Shown: piece by piece, positions 1-10,033 of the stretch | Position numbering within the stretch: position 1 is the stretch's first letter | Layout: each line of letters starts with the position of its first letter | Origin: Distichodus sexfasciatus | Taxonomy: Eukaryota; Chordata; Actinopteri; Characiformes; Distichodontidae | Direction of reading: 5' to 3' | DNA length: 64,000 nucleotides | Assembly: GCA_032718565.1 (NCBI GenBank) | Contig: JAVGVS010000013.1 | Location: forward strand, 62,001 to 126,000 | The notes under the pieces: model-generated | Seen by the model: only the letters and a program-made list of their open reading frames with translations | Told to the model about the DNA's origin: nothing | Databases searched by the model: none | Position numbers and translations under genes: made by a program

Positions 1-440
1 GCTGCTGTTTGTGATCTGATGTGAATTGAGGTCACTGTGTTAAACCCTCATGATAGTGTCTCAGATCATTCACTGACTCCTGAACTGAATCAAACCGAAA
101 TCGTATCGTAGCAGACTGCGATATCGGCAGGCGTCAAATCGTTGCCCGTTGAATCGATATAATATCATATCTTACTAAACTTTGCGGGATTTTGAGGTGG
201 TTTCGCAAAAGGTTTTAGAAGAAACTCAAGGTGCGACTGCTAATCTGCTCCCGAGCAGAGTGTGTAAAGTGTGCGTTAATGACACATTTAGCGCTAAATC
301 TCTAGGTAGCCCTTTTGATACGACGCTCTGCGGCAGGTGTGGAGGGCACGATCTGGCAGCGCCGACTCGACCCGCTTGGGTAAGGACACTTCAGCTGTCT
401 GAGAGCTCCGTCTGCATGTCTGGAGCGCACAGCCCTTCCA
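1..440. repeat. Dispersed-repeat-like stretch; candidate 3' UTR of the long isoform
   Basis: Bases 1-200 resemble 27600-27840 and 43300-43400 (shared gttaaa...gctgactc...gaatcgatataatat blocks). The block around 300-345 (aaatctctaggtagccctt, cggcaggtgtg) resembles 27713-27760, but in a different order. No AATAAA on the minus strand was seen here, so any poly(A) site lies left of the window. If the terminal exon call is right, the 3' UTR is repeat-derived. Confidence 0.5.
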
Positions 441-553
441 TTAAGCACAAATGTCAAAGAGCGATGCGTGATGGCGCGGCTGGCCGCGGTGCGACCGGGC
501 CAGGTTGGCGCTCTTGCTGAGGGGAGAGTGGGTGGGTGTGTATGGGGTCAGTT
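441..553 (-). CDS. plekha7: plekha7 exon 25 (candidate terminal exon, stop 441-443)
   Basis: Two bases complete a Glu codon carried over from exon 24. Then 36 codons and TAA follow (residues 1222-1258; contains LTPYTPTHSPLSKS and ends SLFDICA). The acceptor ctgtag is preceded by about 40 bases of nearly pure pyrimidine on the transcribed strand, and the phase fits. I do not recognise the tail in other PLEKHA7 proteins. An alternative acceptor at cccctcag, 35 bases further in, opens a different frame, and a terminal exon left of the window is also possible. Confidence 0.55.
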
Positions 554-598
554 CTACAGGGAGGAGAAGGAGGAGGAGGAGGAGGAGGAAGAGGAGGG
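554..598 (-). promoter_or_regulatory. GGA/TCC microsatellite acting as polypyrimidine tract of exon 25 acceptor
   Basis: The plus strand reads ctacag followed by a run of GGA and GAA triplets. On the transcribed strand this is a long CCT/CTT tract ending in ctgtag, an ideal 3' splice-site context. Confidence 0.55.
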
Positions 599-633
599 CG
601 TGCATGATAGAGAGGGTGCGGAGGGTTTGTTAC

Positions 634-773
634 CTGCCACCTGCTTGCTCTTGATCGAGGCCTCGGAGGCCAGAGCGTATGACATGGTGATGATCCTCTC
701 CTGCTCGTGGAGAGCCGAATCCACGTCTGGCAGCACCGGCTTATCCACTACAACTGGGGGCATGTTCTGCACA
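634..773 (-). CDS. plekha7: plekha7 exon 24 (C-terminal helix of long isoform)
   Basis: Encodes residues 1175-1221, including QNMPPVVVDKP and the conserved HEQERIITMSYALASEAS block shared with PLEKHA5 and PLEKHA6 tails. The acceptor must be the upstream gtgtgtag: it gives Ser-Val-Gln-Asn after exon 23. The nearer gtgcag acceptor puts the exon in a frame that meets a stop after five codons. The donor is GGCAG/gtaaca, phase 1. Confidence 0.85.
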
Positions 774-885
774 CTACACACACACGCACAAATAAACACA
801 CACTTCAAGTTTTTGTGGGATCAAGTGCCATGTCTATAATTTTTATGTCTGTGTATGTCATATATACAGTCCTTGAACAAGGTAC

Positions 886-912
886 TGTAATTGTAATTGT
901 AATTGTAATTGT
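886..912. repeat. (GTAATT)n short tandem repeat
   Basis: About four and a half head-to-tail copies of a hexamer. Confidence 0.8.
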
Positions 913-1279
913 ACTTCTTTAATTTACATCAAGTATTTTTTTGGTACTTTGTACTTGGACGGATTATTATCAATATTAGCATTGTTCACTCCCTACTTTA
1001 CAAGAATTATAATTAACGTTCTCATTGCCTGGAGTTTCTGTCAACTGTCAACTATCAACCTTTTTATATTTCTCACCCTAATTTTGTCTGCATTCATTGA
1101 ATTTCCATTTCTTTCTGAAAATTAAAATTCCTGGTGTGATATCACTGCCTGTTTGCTTTTATGTATTTGCTGACACAAAATCTCATGCCATAAATTCATA
1201 ACAATTCAAACTGGAGTCATATTTTTAAAAAATGAGCAAATTAAAGTACTTAAAGACTTTGTGTCAACCAGTGTTCTCA

Positions 1280-1469
1280 CAATATAGCTATATTATTCTA
1301 TTGCATGTCCATGTCCATCGCATTATTGTAATGCGCCTCCCAAATGCAGTGCAGGGGATTATGGAAAGTTCTCTCCCAGAAAGAGAGAATATATCAAGAT
1401 ATACTGTGAATTACGATATAGCTTAAAATATCTGCGATATTATTTTTAGGCCATATTGCCCATCCCTAC
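1280..1469 (-). mobile_element. Non-autonomous DNA element, partial, same family as 47366-47980
   Basis: The plus strand ends ggccatattgcccatccct, the complement of a typical hAT/MITE terminus agggatgggcaatatgg. The inner part, with ctcccagaaagagagaatat, is the reverse complement of the segment at about 47410-47450. The far terminus was not located. Confidence 0.55.
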
Positions 1470-1910
1470 TTTTAGATGCTCTTTGAAATTCTGAAAATGC
1501 TCATATCCATAATTTCTTACATTACCTAATTAAATACAGAGAACTTGGCGTTCAGTGTCTTACTTAGGGGCAGCTGGTCATTTCATACCACTATCCAACA
1601 ATTAGTCCACTATGATTCCTGTATATGTGCGCAACTACACACATATAAACTTATCCTCAAAAATATTAAACTCTGTAAGCACTTAGATGTTTCAAAATGT
1701 TCCATTTTTGGGTAAAAAATCAATTGCTGGCCTCCACTGCTATTTTTCATAGCGGTAAAACATTTTGGAACACATTTTGGCTCAAACTTGCTGTCAGACT
1801 TTCTGCTCTTTAACAACGATGCATTTTTGTCACTGTCATTCCCACGCCTGAGAGGTTAAAGAGGTTTCAGCAGGGCCATATATCTTCACTAAAAGCCAGG
1901 AAACACATAC

Positions 1911-2044
1911 CTCGACTTGGCCAGGATGCTCTTTATGCGCTCCACTTTGCGGTGGCGAGCCTCCACCTCCTGCGGACTCAGCGGCTCCTCCGGCTCCATG
2001 TCCACATAGCGCTCGGGGATGGCTACCTTCTCGGGCTTAGACAG
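1911..2044 (-). CDS. plekha7: plekha7 exon 23 (long-isoform C-terminus)
   Basis: Encodes residues 1131-1174 plus two bases of Ser 1175. It holds PEKVAIPERYVDMEPEEP and a basic helix HRKVERIKSILAKS. The motif recurs in PLEKHA5/6/7 long tails. Acceptor ctgcgtag, donor AG/gtatgtg. Confidence 0.9.
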
Positions 2045-2404
2045 CTACGCAGATGCAGAGATAAAGGAAGACCTCACACTTAACATTTATTTATACATGG
2101 CAACAAGCCCAAAAAGCACCAGATACAGGAAGCAACACAACACAAACCTTTCTTTAAATAACGCCTCGACCAGTTTAAAGAATCCTGTTCAGTAAATACA
2201 CTACTAAATACAGTCTGTTCCCCTCATCAGTTTACTAACCATCCCCTACTCCAGTCTTCATCATTGTCAGTCGTAGACTAAAGTTGACATGAACTGAATA
2301 TGAATTGGATGGAAGAGACAATGCCAGTGAAACAGAGGTTTGAGAGCGAGTGTTAGGCCAGCTTTAGTGGCACGGCAGCATCTAAGCTATTGTCTTTACA
2401 TATA

Positions 2405-2943
2405 CAGTACTGTGCAAATGTTTTAGGCAGGTGTGAAAAAATGCTGTAAACAAAGAATGCTTTCAAAAATGGAAGTGTTAATCATTTATTTTCATCAATC
2501 AACAAAATGCAGTGAATGAACAAAAGTGAAATCTAAATCAAATCAATATTTGGTGTGACCAGCCTTTGCCTTCAAAACAGCATCAATTCTTCTAGGTGAA
2601 CTTGCACACAGTTTTTGAAGGAACTCGGCTGGTAGGTTGTTCCAAACATCTTGGAGAACTAACCACAGATCTATAATCCTACAAAATAATATAATGACTA
2701 CAAAATAATGACTATAATCCTACAAAATCCCTGACTTTGTGCAAGTGTACCTATAAGACTTGATGCTGGTTTGAAGGCAAAAGGTAGTAACACCAAATAT
2801 TGATTTGATTTGGATTTTTCTTTTGTTCGCTCACTTTGCATTTTGTAAATTGATAAAAATAAACAATCATTATTCATATTTCTGAAAGCATTCTTTGTTT
2901 ACAGCATTTTTTCACACCTGCCTAAAACTTTTGCACAGTACTG
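2405..2943. mobile_element. Tc1/mariner-type non-autonomous element with ~70-bp TIRs
   Basis: Both ends read cagtactgtgcaaaagtttt (one mismatch at the left end), and the inverted match continues for about 70 bases with only a few mismatches. TA dinucleotides flank each end (2403-2404, 2944-2945), as expected for Tc1/mariner. No transposase frame is present. Confidence 0.85.
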
Positions 2944-2986
2944 TATAATGTACTGTAACATAACATAACATAGCATATAACATAAT

Positions 2987-3599
2987 TAGGGCTGTCAAAG
3001 TGAATGCGTTAATAACGCGTTAACGCAAAATCCTTTTAACAGCGCTTATTTTTTTGACGCATGATCATAGAACGCATCTCTATGATTATGCCCCTCTGCA
3101 TGGCCCGTAGTTTTCCTAGTCTGGGATATCAGCAAGTCACGCAGAAAGCACATGTATGGCAGGGAGGCTTTTTCGATTAGTAGAACTGGATAAAGCACAG
3201 AGATTTCTATGTACTGTCAATGTGAACTAAGCTATCACCGGAGTGCGTCGAGTCTAAAATACCACTTGCTAGCCGAGCACACATCTGATGCAGACAGAGC
3301 TCCTCCACCTCGCCAAAGGCCAACCACACTGGATAGTTTTCGACGGAGACGCATGAAAAGCTCTTCAAGCAACAAACTTTCAGAAGCGATAGCTAAAGCT
3401 AAGCTTGGAGGCCTTAGCTTAACATTACGGAGGACGAGGGTCTGCTTGAAATAATTCGCATCGCATCCAAAGGCTGCACTTATGAATTGCCTTCGAGAGC
3501 CACTACTCTATTGCCTGTCACATGAAGAGTATTAAAGAACAGTATGTTTAGAACAGACTTGAAGGTGCGATTAAATATTTTAATCAACTGACAGCCCTA
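2987..3599. mobile_element. hAT-type element with BED zinc-finger remnant
   Basis: Termini are tagggctgtca and its complement tgacagcccta. Flanking 8-mers aacataat and aatataat differ at one base, consistent with an hAT target duplication. The interior retains only a fragment of coding sequence (next entry). Confidence 0.8.
3209..3454 (+). pseudogene. BED-type zinc finger fragment of an hAT transposase
   Basis: An 81-codon frame carries CELSYHRSASSLKYHLLAEH, resembling the second half of a BED finger, followed by a Pro/Arg-rich and Ser-rich stretch. No DDE catalytic region follows. It is interpreted as the relic N-terminus of the transposase of the enclosing element, not a host gene. Confidence 0.6.
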
Positions 3600-3702
3600 A
3601 ATATAATATAATATAATATAATATAATATAATATAATATAATATAATATAATATAATATAATATAATAGTAATATAATATAATATAATATAATATAATAT
3701 AA
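3600..3702. repeat. (ATAAT)n pentanucleotide array
   Basis: About 20 copies of a pentamer with one interruption near 3668, abutting the hAT element. Confidence 0.95.
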
Positions 3703-3715
3703 TGTGTGTGACAGT

Positions 3716-4050
3716 GTTGCAGTGATGAGCCCTGTGGTCTCACAGTAAGGGCCGAGATGCGTGCGCGTAAGCCGCTTCTGAGCTACAAGCATATCCCCAG
3801 CCCTGAAGTCTCAGTTTGATTCCCCGCCGATGTTCATGGGTTGTTCCAGGTGCTCTGGTTTTCCCACAGCCCAAAAAGCATGCTCTTTTAGGTCAACTGC
3901 TGTTTCTAAATTGGCCCTATATATATGAACGTGAGTGTGTGTGCCCTACCGCCTCTTGTTATCCCTCTACCACGCCTCTAGGTCTGGGAATAGGCTCCGG
4001 TCCCTGCTACCCCGATAGGTATTGAGCGGTTTCAGATAATGAATGAATAA
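3716..4050 (+). mobile_element. tRNA-derived SINE, family B, diverged copy
   Basis: The body shares ctaaattggccct, aataggctccggtcc and a gataatgaatgaa tail with other family B copies. The tRNA-like head is badly eroded. Confidence 0.65.
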
Positions 4051-4097
4051 TAGAATATATCACGTCATAATGTTAAGGTACGGCCGATTTATTTTTC

Positions 4098-4378
4098 ACG
4101 TGGCACAGCAAGATGGTCCTGGGTTCGATCCCTCGGGTTGGCCGTAGGGCCTTTCTGTGTGGGTTTGCACGCTCTCCCTGTGCTCACGTGGGTTTCCGCC
4201 GGGGGCTCTAGTTTACTCCCACATGCACTACAGGTTAACTGGCGACTCTAAATTGGCCCTGTGGGCAAAAGGACATGTACCAGGTTGGTCTCTGCTTGCA
4301 CCCGGGAGTTCCTGGATAGGCCTCCAACCCTCCCTGCACCCTGCCAGCTGAGCGGTTCGGATAATGAATGAATGAACT
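4098..4378 (+). mobile_element. tRNA-derived SINE, family B
   Basis: The B-box-like ggttcgatccc lies near 4122, followed by the family body (gactctaaattggccct) and the terminal attcattcatt-type tail in sense form (gataatgaatgaatga). Confidence 0.75.
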
Positions 4379-4715
4379 GATTTTTCACCTCTTCCCTAAG
4401 AAAGACCGAACAATGGACGTGGACAACAGTCACAGCCCTACTTAAAAGACACAGTGTTTGAATATTCTAATCTATCACTTACACATCCACGGCATTAATC
4501 AGGCCCACTTATGCACAGCCACTTTAATTTTCTGAATCAGACCCTTACCACACTAAATGTCAAAACTGTGTCAGTTTACAGGAAACTGGAGGGCTGAGCG
4601 ATTTTCAGAGACAATAATAAAATGATTTACTTCATGAACCAGCAACAGTCATGTTTACATTCACAGCATCTATCAAACACTCTTATGGAGAGTGACTTCC
4701 ACCTTCAAATGACTA

Positions 4716-5477
4716 AGGCCATGTCCACACGTACACGGGTATTTCTGAAACCTGAGGTTTTTCGCGCGGCTTCGCCCATTAATGAACGCATGCTGGGTCT
4801 GTGAACCTGAGGTTTTTTCATGCTTTTTGGCTCGCTATTCCACACGTGAACGGCGTTTTGGGGTTCGTGAAACCCGGAGGTTTTCTGCGTTGGCCTTTTT
4901 CACACGGAACGGGCGGCGGTCTGTGGAGATTTCAAGTGGCTGGCCCACACGGAACGGCAAGTGGGTCTGTGAAACCTGAAGTGGTTTTCGTCTACACGGA
5001 ACGGGCGTTGGGCTCAGAACCTGAGGTTATGCTGGCTACTCACACGTGAATGCGTTTTTGGGTTCGTGAGACGCCGCGTTTTGGCCGCCCACACGCGTGA
5101 ACGGCGAAGTATTCAGAAACCCGAGATTTTTTCGCGCGGCTTCGCCCACACGCGAACGGGCGGTCAGTGAAAACGAAGTTTGGAAAACTCCGCCAAGTGG
5201 AAGTATTTTTGAAAACCTCTATGCTAGGTGTGACAAGAAAACGAAGATTTTGAAAAAACGGATTGTTTCGCTGGCCACACCAGCGCCACCATATGACGCC
5301 GCCGCCAGCAAGCGCGCCAGATTCACGACAGGGCCATCTGCCAATGCAAGGCAGGCTTTTGACAGCGCGGCGACATGGGGACGGAGATATTTTTGAAACG
5401 CGGCTCGTAAAAAAAAAAAAAAGGAAAACGGAATATCTCCGTTTTCAGAAATACCCGTGTACATGTGGACATGGCCT
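4716..5477. mobile_element. Foldback MITE with internal degenerate tandem units
   Basis: Ends are aggccatgtccacacgtaca and its near complement, with tatttctgaaa also mirrored, making terminal inverted repeats of about 35 bases. Between about 4780 and 5165 roughly 60-bp units recur around cacacg(tg)aacgg...gtgaaacc(tg)gaggtttt. No coding capacity is evident. Confidence 0.75.
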
Positions 5478-5839
5478 AAGACAGTCCCTTTGGAGACACT
5501 TAAAGTTAAGGACCTTGCTCAGAGGCCCGGTGGTGGCAGTGGGGGGTAGCACAGAGCTGGATTCATGGATTCACTTTCTAGTTGCCTTTGTATGCTATTA
5601 ACTGCGAAATATAAGTGTTTATTTATAATTTGATTTAGTTGGTAGAGGCTGGATTGGAAATAAAAAGTTGTGTTACGTGTCAGCTGGTTAGGACTTGTGA
5701 TGAAAGTAACAGACACTTGACAGATGATCCATGAACTGTTTATAGATCATTTCCTGGACGTATGTACGCGATAACTGAAATGAATTCAGATTTCCTCATA
5801 TGTCCAGCAGTGTGTGTGTAGGTCTGGTCGAGACGGTAC

Positions 5840-6022
5840 CTCCTTGCTGAGGTCCAGCTGGTATTCCAGGGGCTCCAGGTCGAGTTCTCGGCGCGGGGTG
5901 GAGTGGAACGTGAGCCACTCGTCCGAGTGTGACCTCTGTCTCTCTCTGTGCTCAGGGGGCCTCTCCTCGCCTTGCACGGCCCGTTCCAGCAGCTGTAGGT
6001 CAAACTCCTGCTCGCGCCTCCA
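5840..6022 (-). CDS. plekha7: plekha7 exon 22 (long-isoform-specific)
   Basis: Encodes residues 1070-1130: a head EQEFDLQLLERAVQG, a charged linker, then RELDLEPLEYQLDLSKE. Both ends correspond to the longer vertebrate PLEKHA7 isoform. It starts in phase 0 straight after Ser 1069. Donor AAGGAG/gtaccg, acceptor gcttcag. Confidence 0.9.
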
Positions 6023-7710
6023 CTGAAGCCGCACACACACGTATATGCACACACGCAAACACACACACACACAAACATAATGCTCTGAGGCCCAGGGGTG
6101 TGGATCCGACTCAAACAAGTGGCGATCTGTGGATGTGGTTTTGCCTTTTGTGTCCCAATAAAAGTCCTTTGATCGAATGCATCAGGCTGACTCTGGATTC
6201 CTCTGGTTTGTGAAAACATGAGGAACAAATTTAAGGGCTTATACAAGGTGCTATAGCTGGTATCAACCAGGCTGACCTGCACTGAAGCGGCTGACCGTCA
6301 GCTGAGGATCTGTAAACACTTGAGGCTAAGAGGCAAAGAAATGGTCTTGTATTTCAGCTTAATATACAGAGAAAGAGAGACACAAACCGAGGCATTCTTA
6401 AGGGAGCCAGGTGTGTGTGTCGTGTTAACGCTGTGTGTGTGCGTGTGTCTGCGTTACAAGAACAAATAGTTTAACAAACAGATTGAGAGCATAAACACAG
6501 ATGCACCGATCTGCTCCTTTTAGGGTAAAAGTCTAAACAACATCCTCTTGTCTCCAAGTCAATAGCTTCGGGGGCAAAAAACGTGGCGGCAGTCACACAA
6601 ACGTGCACATTGTACATACATGGACAATTTGTACCGCAAAATTTGCGCTCCGAAGTACCTCAAATCATTAACTCGATAACTTTCGCCGCATCCGTTTATA
6701 ATTCGCTGGGGTTTTTTTGCAAGCCCCAAAAATGCGAGGAGGGAAGTGGAGGAAATCACAAACAAATCCGCTTAGTATAAACCGCGAGCTCCGGCGTCCG
6801 GGAAAACAGGCCCTTCCTGTTCTCTTTCAGGGCTGGAAAAAAGGATGGGAGTGATGGATGCAGGCCTCCGTTCAAGTTGTCAAACAAGACAGTCCGTCAC
6901 GGAAGTTGGCGCGTCATCTAAACGTGGTTTAAGAGCTTTATTCCTGGGCATCACTGTGTTTATTGGATGAGGTAAAAAAAAAATACAAAAGATATGGCAA
7001 TTATTATATACAGATCCGTTACGTCGTGGCAAAGAAAAAGAACACTGCACTTATTTATAAGCAAAACGTTTATTTATTCCGTGCAAACATCTACATGGAA
7101 AATGTCGCAGAAAGAGCAGAGACGTGCAATCGGTAGATTCGCATACAATTCTTTGCGATGGAATAAAGCCACATGCTCAATGACACTGTGGATATGTATA
7201 GAGCAAAACTATACATATTTATAAGTGACAAAAAACATCTCAAAAATAAGTGCGAAAGCAGTCATACGGCCAGCATTTTTGCTCCGAAAATCCATGCGCC
7301 GTCCTGCTTGTTCATAGTGCAGCAACACACACAAAAAGGACATTTTGAAATGATATATATATAAAAGGAAACAAGGCCAAGATATTTGAAAAGCACGGCC
7401 TGCGATTCAGAAAGCAGTTAAATGCCGCTTTTGTCTCGCGAAACAAAAGCCGGGGGAGAATTAGCGAGATAAAACCCTGACAATGAGAGGAATTAGTCGA
7501 GGGAAGAAGCGTGATCTCGGATCGAGCCAAACGGGTGAAGTCAAGCCATTCTGCGAGTCTCAGGGAGCGATTAGGAAGCTTGGGTGGTTTAATGAACCTG
7601 GATGATCTGAAGGATGAGATGATGATTAGTTGGAGGATGAGTGAATGAAAAGAAAAATGGTCTCCTGCATGAAGGAAGCACAGTGATGCCCAGGCTGAAG
7701 CGGACGGCCG

Positions 7711-7737
7711 GTCGGACGGACGGACGGACAGACGGAA
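7711..7737. repeat. (CGGA)n microsatellite
   Basis: Five to six imperfect copies of a GC-rich tetramer within a CpG-containing stretch. Confidence 0.85.
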
Positions 7738-8427
7738 CCGAAGCTGGACGTTTTCGCTGCACATTTTCGGTTACGTGGTGATGCGTGGCTAAGAAGCGCA
7801 AAACGGTTAGACCTCATCACTCCCCTCCCCTCCAGCCCAGCGTCGAGTTAGCATTGCAGAGGAAGTCTGAGAGAGCTTTAGGGCGGCGGAGTTAGCAGCG
7901 CTGGCGAAAGTGATCCGAGGCGCATTAATCACGTTAGCTCCCGATTCCCACAAGCTCCTCGGTATGAGGAACGCGGCCACGATTCCGGCATTCCAACACC
8001 GGTGTTTAAAGGGTAAGATGTTATTAAACATTAAAATATTCATTGATTAGAATACATGCACTTCATTTAATTCCTTCACTCAGGAAAAATTGTGGATTTG
8101 TGTTTTCATCATAAAATAAAATCTGTGTGTAACCAGTGAACATACTGGCAAAGATTCTCCTTCCTTCGTTCCCCAAATACACACTTTTTGATCTTCATCG
8201 TAGGCCTTCATAATCTATAATAAATCCTCACCTCTCCTCCTCCTCCTCCATCACTGACACTTCCCCGTACCACTCACTCACCTGCAGTAGCCACCGCGTT
8301 GCTAACCCCTAATCATGAAAGTGTGTTAATGGCAGGTGTAGGTGTGTGTGTGTGTGTGCGTGTGTGTGATTATGGGCGGATGGGTGTGTGTGAGAAATAA
8401 AAGAGAGAGAGAACGGGGACTTTGGCT

Positions 8428-8436
8428 CTAACGTAC
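8428..8436 (-). other. plekha7: Alternative 3' end: in-frame read-through of exon 21 donor to TAG
   Basis: If the GTACGT donor after Ser 1069 is not spliced, translation adds Val-Arg and stops at TAG (8428-8430). The standard shorter mammalian PLEKHA7 product ends in a similar way (DLGSVC), so this looks like a conserved short isoform. Evidence is from sequence and remembered family structure only. Confidence 0.7.
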
Positions 8437-8667
8437 TGATCCCAGGTCGGCGGAGACGGGGCGCGAGGAGGAGGAGGACGGAGGACGGGGGGAAGTGGAG
8501 GAGGAGTGGCGCTCGCTCTGGCTGAGGGTGCGTTTGCGTTCGCGCACCAGGGCCCTCTGGTGGCGCTTCATCCGCTCCAGCTGCTCCTCGGCGCTCATGC
8601 GGCCCCGATGCTGCTGCTGCTGCACCTCGCCGGAGTACAGACGCTCCAGCGCACTCTTTGGTCTCTC
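8437..8667 (-). CDS. plekha7: plekha7 exon 21 (C-terminal coiled coil)
   Basis: Encodes residues 993-1069. After ERPKSALERLYSGE and a Gln run comes MSAEEQLERMKRHQRALVR, a short basic coiled coil that is a hallmark of PLEKHA7. A Ser/Pro run follows, ending SADLGS. Acceptor tcggcag, donor TCA/gtacgt. Confidence 0.95.
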
Positions 8668-8714
8668 CTGCCGAGAAGAAAAATCTACAAGTCAGTACGG
8701 ATGACAAGCAGGAG

Positions 8715-9415
8715 ACAGGGAGAGAGAGAGAGAGAGAGAGAGAGCCAGAGAGAGAGAGAGAGAGAAGGGGTAGAGAAGGGCGAAGACAGAAGGAATGAGA
8801 GAGAGAGGGACAAAGATAGAGAGAGGAGAAGATAGGGAGATAACAGAGGATGGGGGGGCGGAGAGAAAAGCAACCAACGATTGAAAAAACTGAGAAAAAG
8901 ATGGAGAGAGGAAGAGGGAAGGACAGAAAAAGGAAGATATTATACATAATCTATATACACGTGTGGGGAGGGGCAAAGAATGAAGAAAGAGGGTTAAAGA
9001 CAGACAGGAATGTTGGAGAATGGTGAGATGGTTGAAAGAGAGAGGGAGAGGAAGTTGGATGGAGAATGAGAGAGATAGAAAGAAAGAGAGGAGGGGAGGG
9101 CAAAAAAACTGAGAGAGAGAGGGAGGAGGAGGGAGGGAGGGAGAGAAAAGGGTGGTGAACAGAAATAAAGATGAAAATGGGGCAGTGGACAAAGACAGAA
9201 ACAAAGGGGAGAGAGAGAGAGAGAGAGAGAAACGGAAGACACCGAGAGTAAGGGGGATGAAAGCATTAGAGAAAGGGACAAATAAACAGACAGAACAAAG
9301 AAAGAGAGAAGGATGGGAAAAGAAAGAGGGAAAAGAGGGAGCTGGACCAAGAGAGAGAGGAAGAGAGAGGGAGAGAAATGAATAGGGTACTGCAACAAAA
9401 ATAGAGAGTGAGAGA
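8715..9415. repeat. ~700-bp strand-asymmetric GA-rich tract
   Basis: The plus strand is nearly all purine, with several pure (GA)n blocks (8717-8766, 9208-9230, 9348-9378). The transcribed pre-mRNA is therefore CU-rich just upstream of the exon 21 acceptor. Long frames across it are composition artefacts. Confidence 0.9.
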
Positions 9416-9585
9416 GTGTGAAGTGAAATTAATTATGGAAGTAATGGAAGGAAAAAAGAAATGTTTACGATGTATTCAAATACACAAAAATGAAACATTT
9501 TAAAGACATTTTATGAACACGATCGAAATTTTTAGCAAAAATATAAACGTTTACAACGTAACTTCCTTCAAAAAAAGGCCTCTTC

Positions 9586-9586
<1 letters not shown>

Positions 9587-9640
<54 letters not shown>

Positions 9641-9644
9641 GAAA
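9587..9644. repeat. (GAAA)n microsatellite
   Basis: About 14 uninterrupted tetramers. Confidence 0.97.
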
Positions 9645-9941
9645 TGCCATCCCGCTAGTAGAAAAGGAATAAATGCAGGAGCTTTGCTCCGTGTTTTTTT
9701 CCTGACTGGATCGGGGTTGGTGTGGGAGGCAGTGCGATCTCGCAGCTCCCAGCCCTCATGGCAATATTAAAGCAGTAATTCATTAGCGCTACACAGCAAC
9801 CCCCCCCCTTCTGCATTTCATCTGCTCAGCATTTTGTGCGCCATCTAATCAACCCGCCACGCGTTAGCCCAACAAACACCGGCCTTAACGACCCTTTATT
9901 CCCGTCCCTGCGTCCCTCCATCCAACCGGCCGGAGTCCTAC

Positions 9942-10033
9942 CTTCAGGCTGGACGCGGAGACTCCTCTGCGGAGGGTGACGTAGGATGAGATGTTGGTGG
10001 ACTGGTTAAGTCGGCCGGAAGATGCTGCCAGAC
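9942..10033 (-). CDS. plekha7: plekha7 exon 20
   Basis: Encodes residues 963-992 after completing Gly 962. It contains NQSTNISSYVTLRRGVSAS, matching the conserved YVTLRRG segment of PLEKHA7. Acceptor ttcccag, donor CTGAAG/gtagga. Confidence 0.93.

Larger units (their letters stand above)
774..1910 (-). other. plekha7 intron 23 (between exons 24 and 23)
   Basis: AT-rich intron with short CA and GTAATT repeats near 775-912. A copy of a gatat-rich MITE-like repeat ends at about 1469. I see nothing else. Confidence 0.8.
2045..5839 (-). other. plekha7 intron 22
   Basis: A 3.8-kb intron made largely of transposons: a Tc1-like MITE (2405-2943), an hAT-like element with a BED-finger remnant (2987-3599), an ATAAT tandem array, two tRNA-derived SINE copies and a foldback element (4716-5477). 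The intervals 2045-2400 and 4380-4710 show nothing recognisable. Confidence 0.85.
6023..8436 (-). other. plekha7 intron 21
   Basis: A 2.4-kb intron. It has CA/GT runs at 6030-6070, 6410-6450 and 8340-8370 and a (CGGA)n tract near 7711. The rest (6480-7700, 7740-8330) shows no gene or recognisable repeat. Confidence 0.8.
8668..9941 (-). other. plekha7 intron 20
   Basis: Dominated by a purine-rich plus strand (about 8715-9415) and a GAAA microsatellite. Bases 9650-9941 hold nothing recognisable. Confidence 0.85.

Noticed and set aside
761..773. Nearer acceptor (gtgcag) for exon 24
   Set aside because: It joins exon 23 in a frame with a stop after five codons. The upstream gtgtgtag keeps the QNMPP frame.
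8309..9398. Several long Ser/Leu- or Glu/Arg-rich open frames over the GA tract
   Set aside because: A purine/pyrimidine tract lacks stops by composition. The only coding part is plekha7 exon 21.
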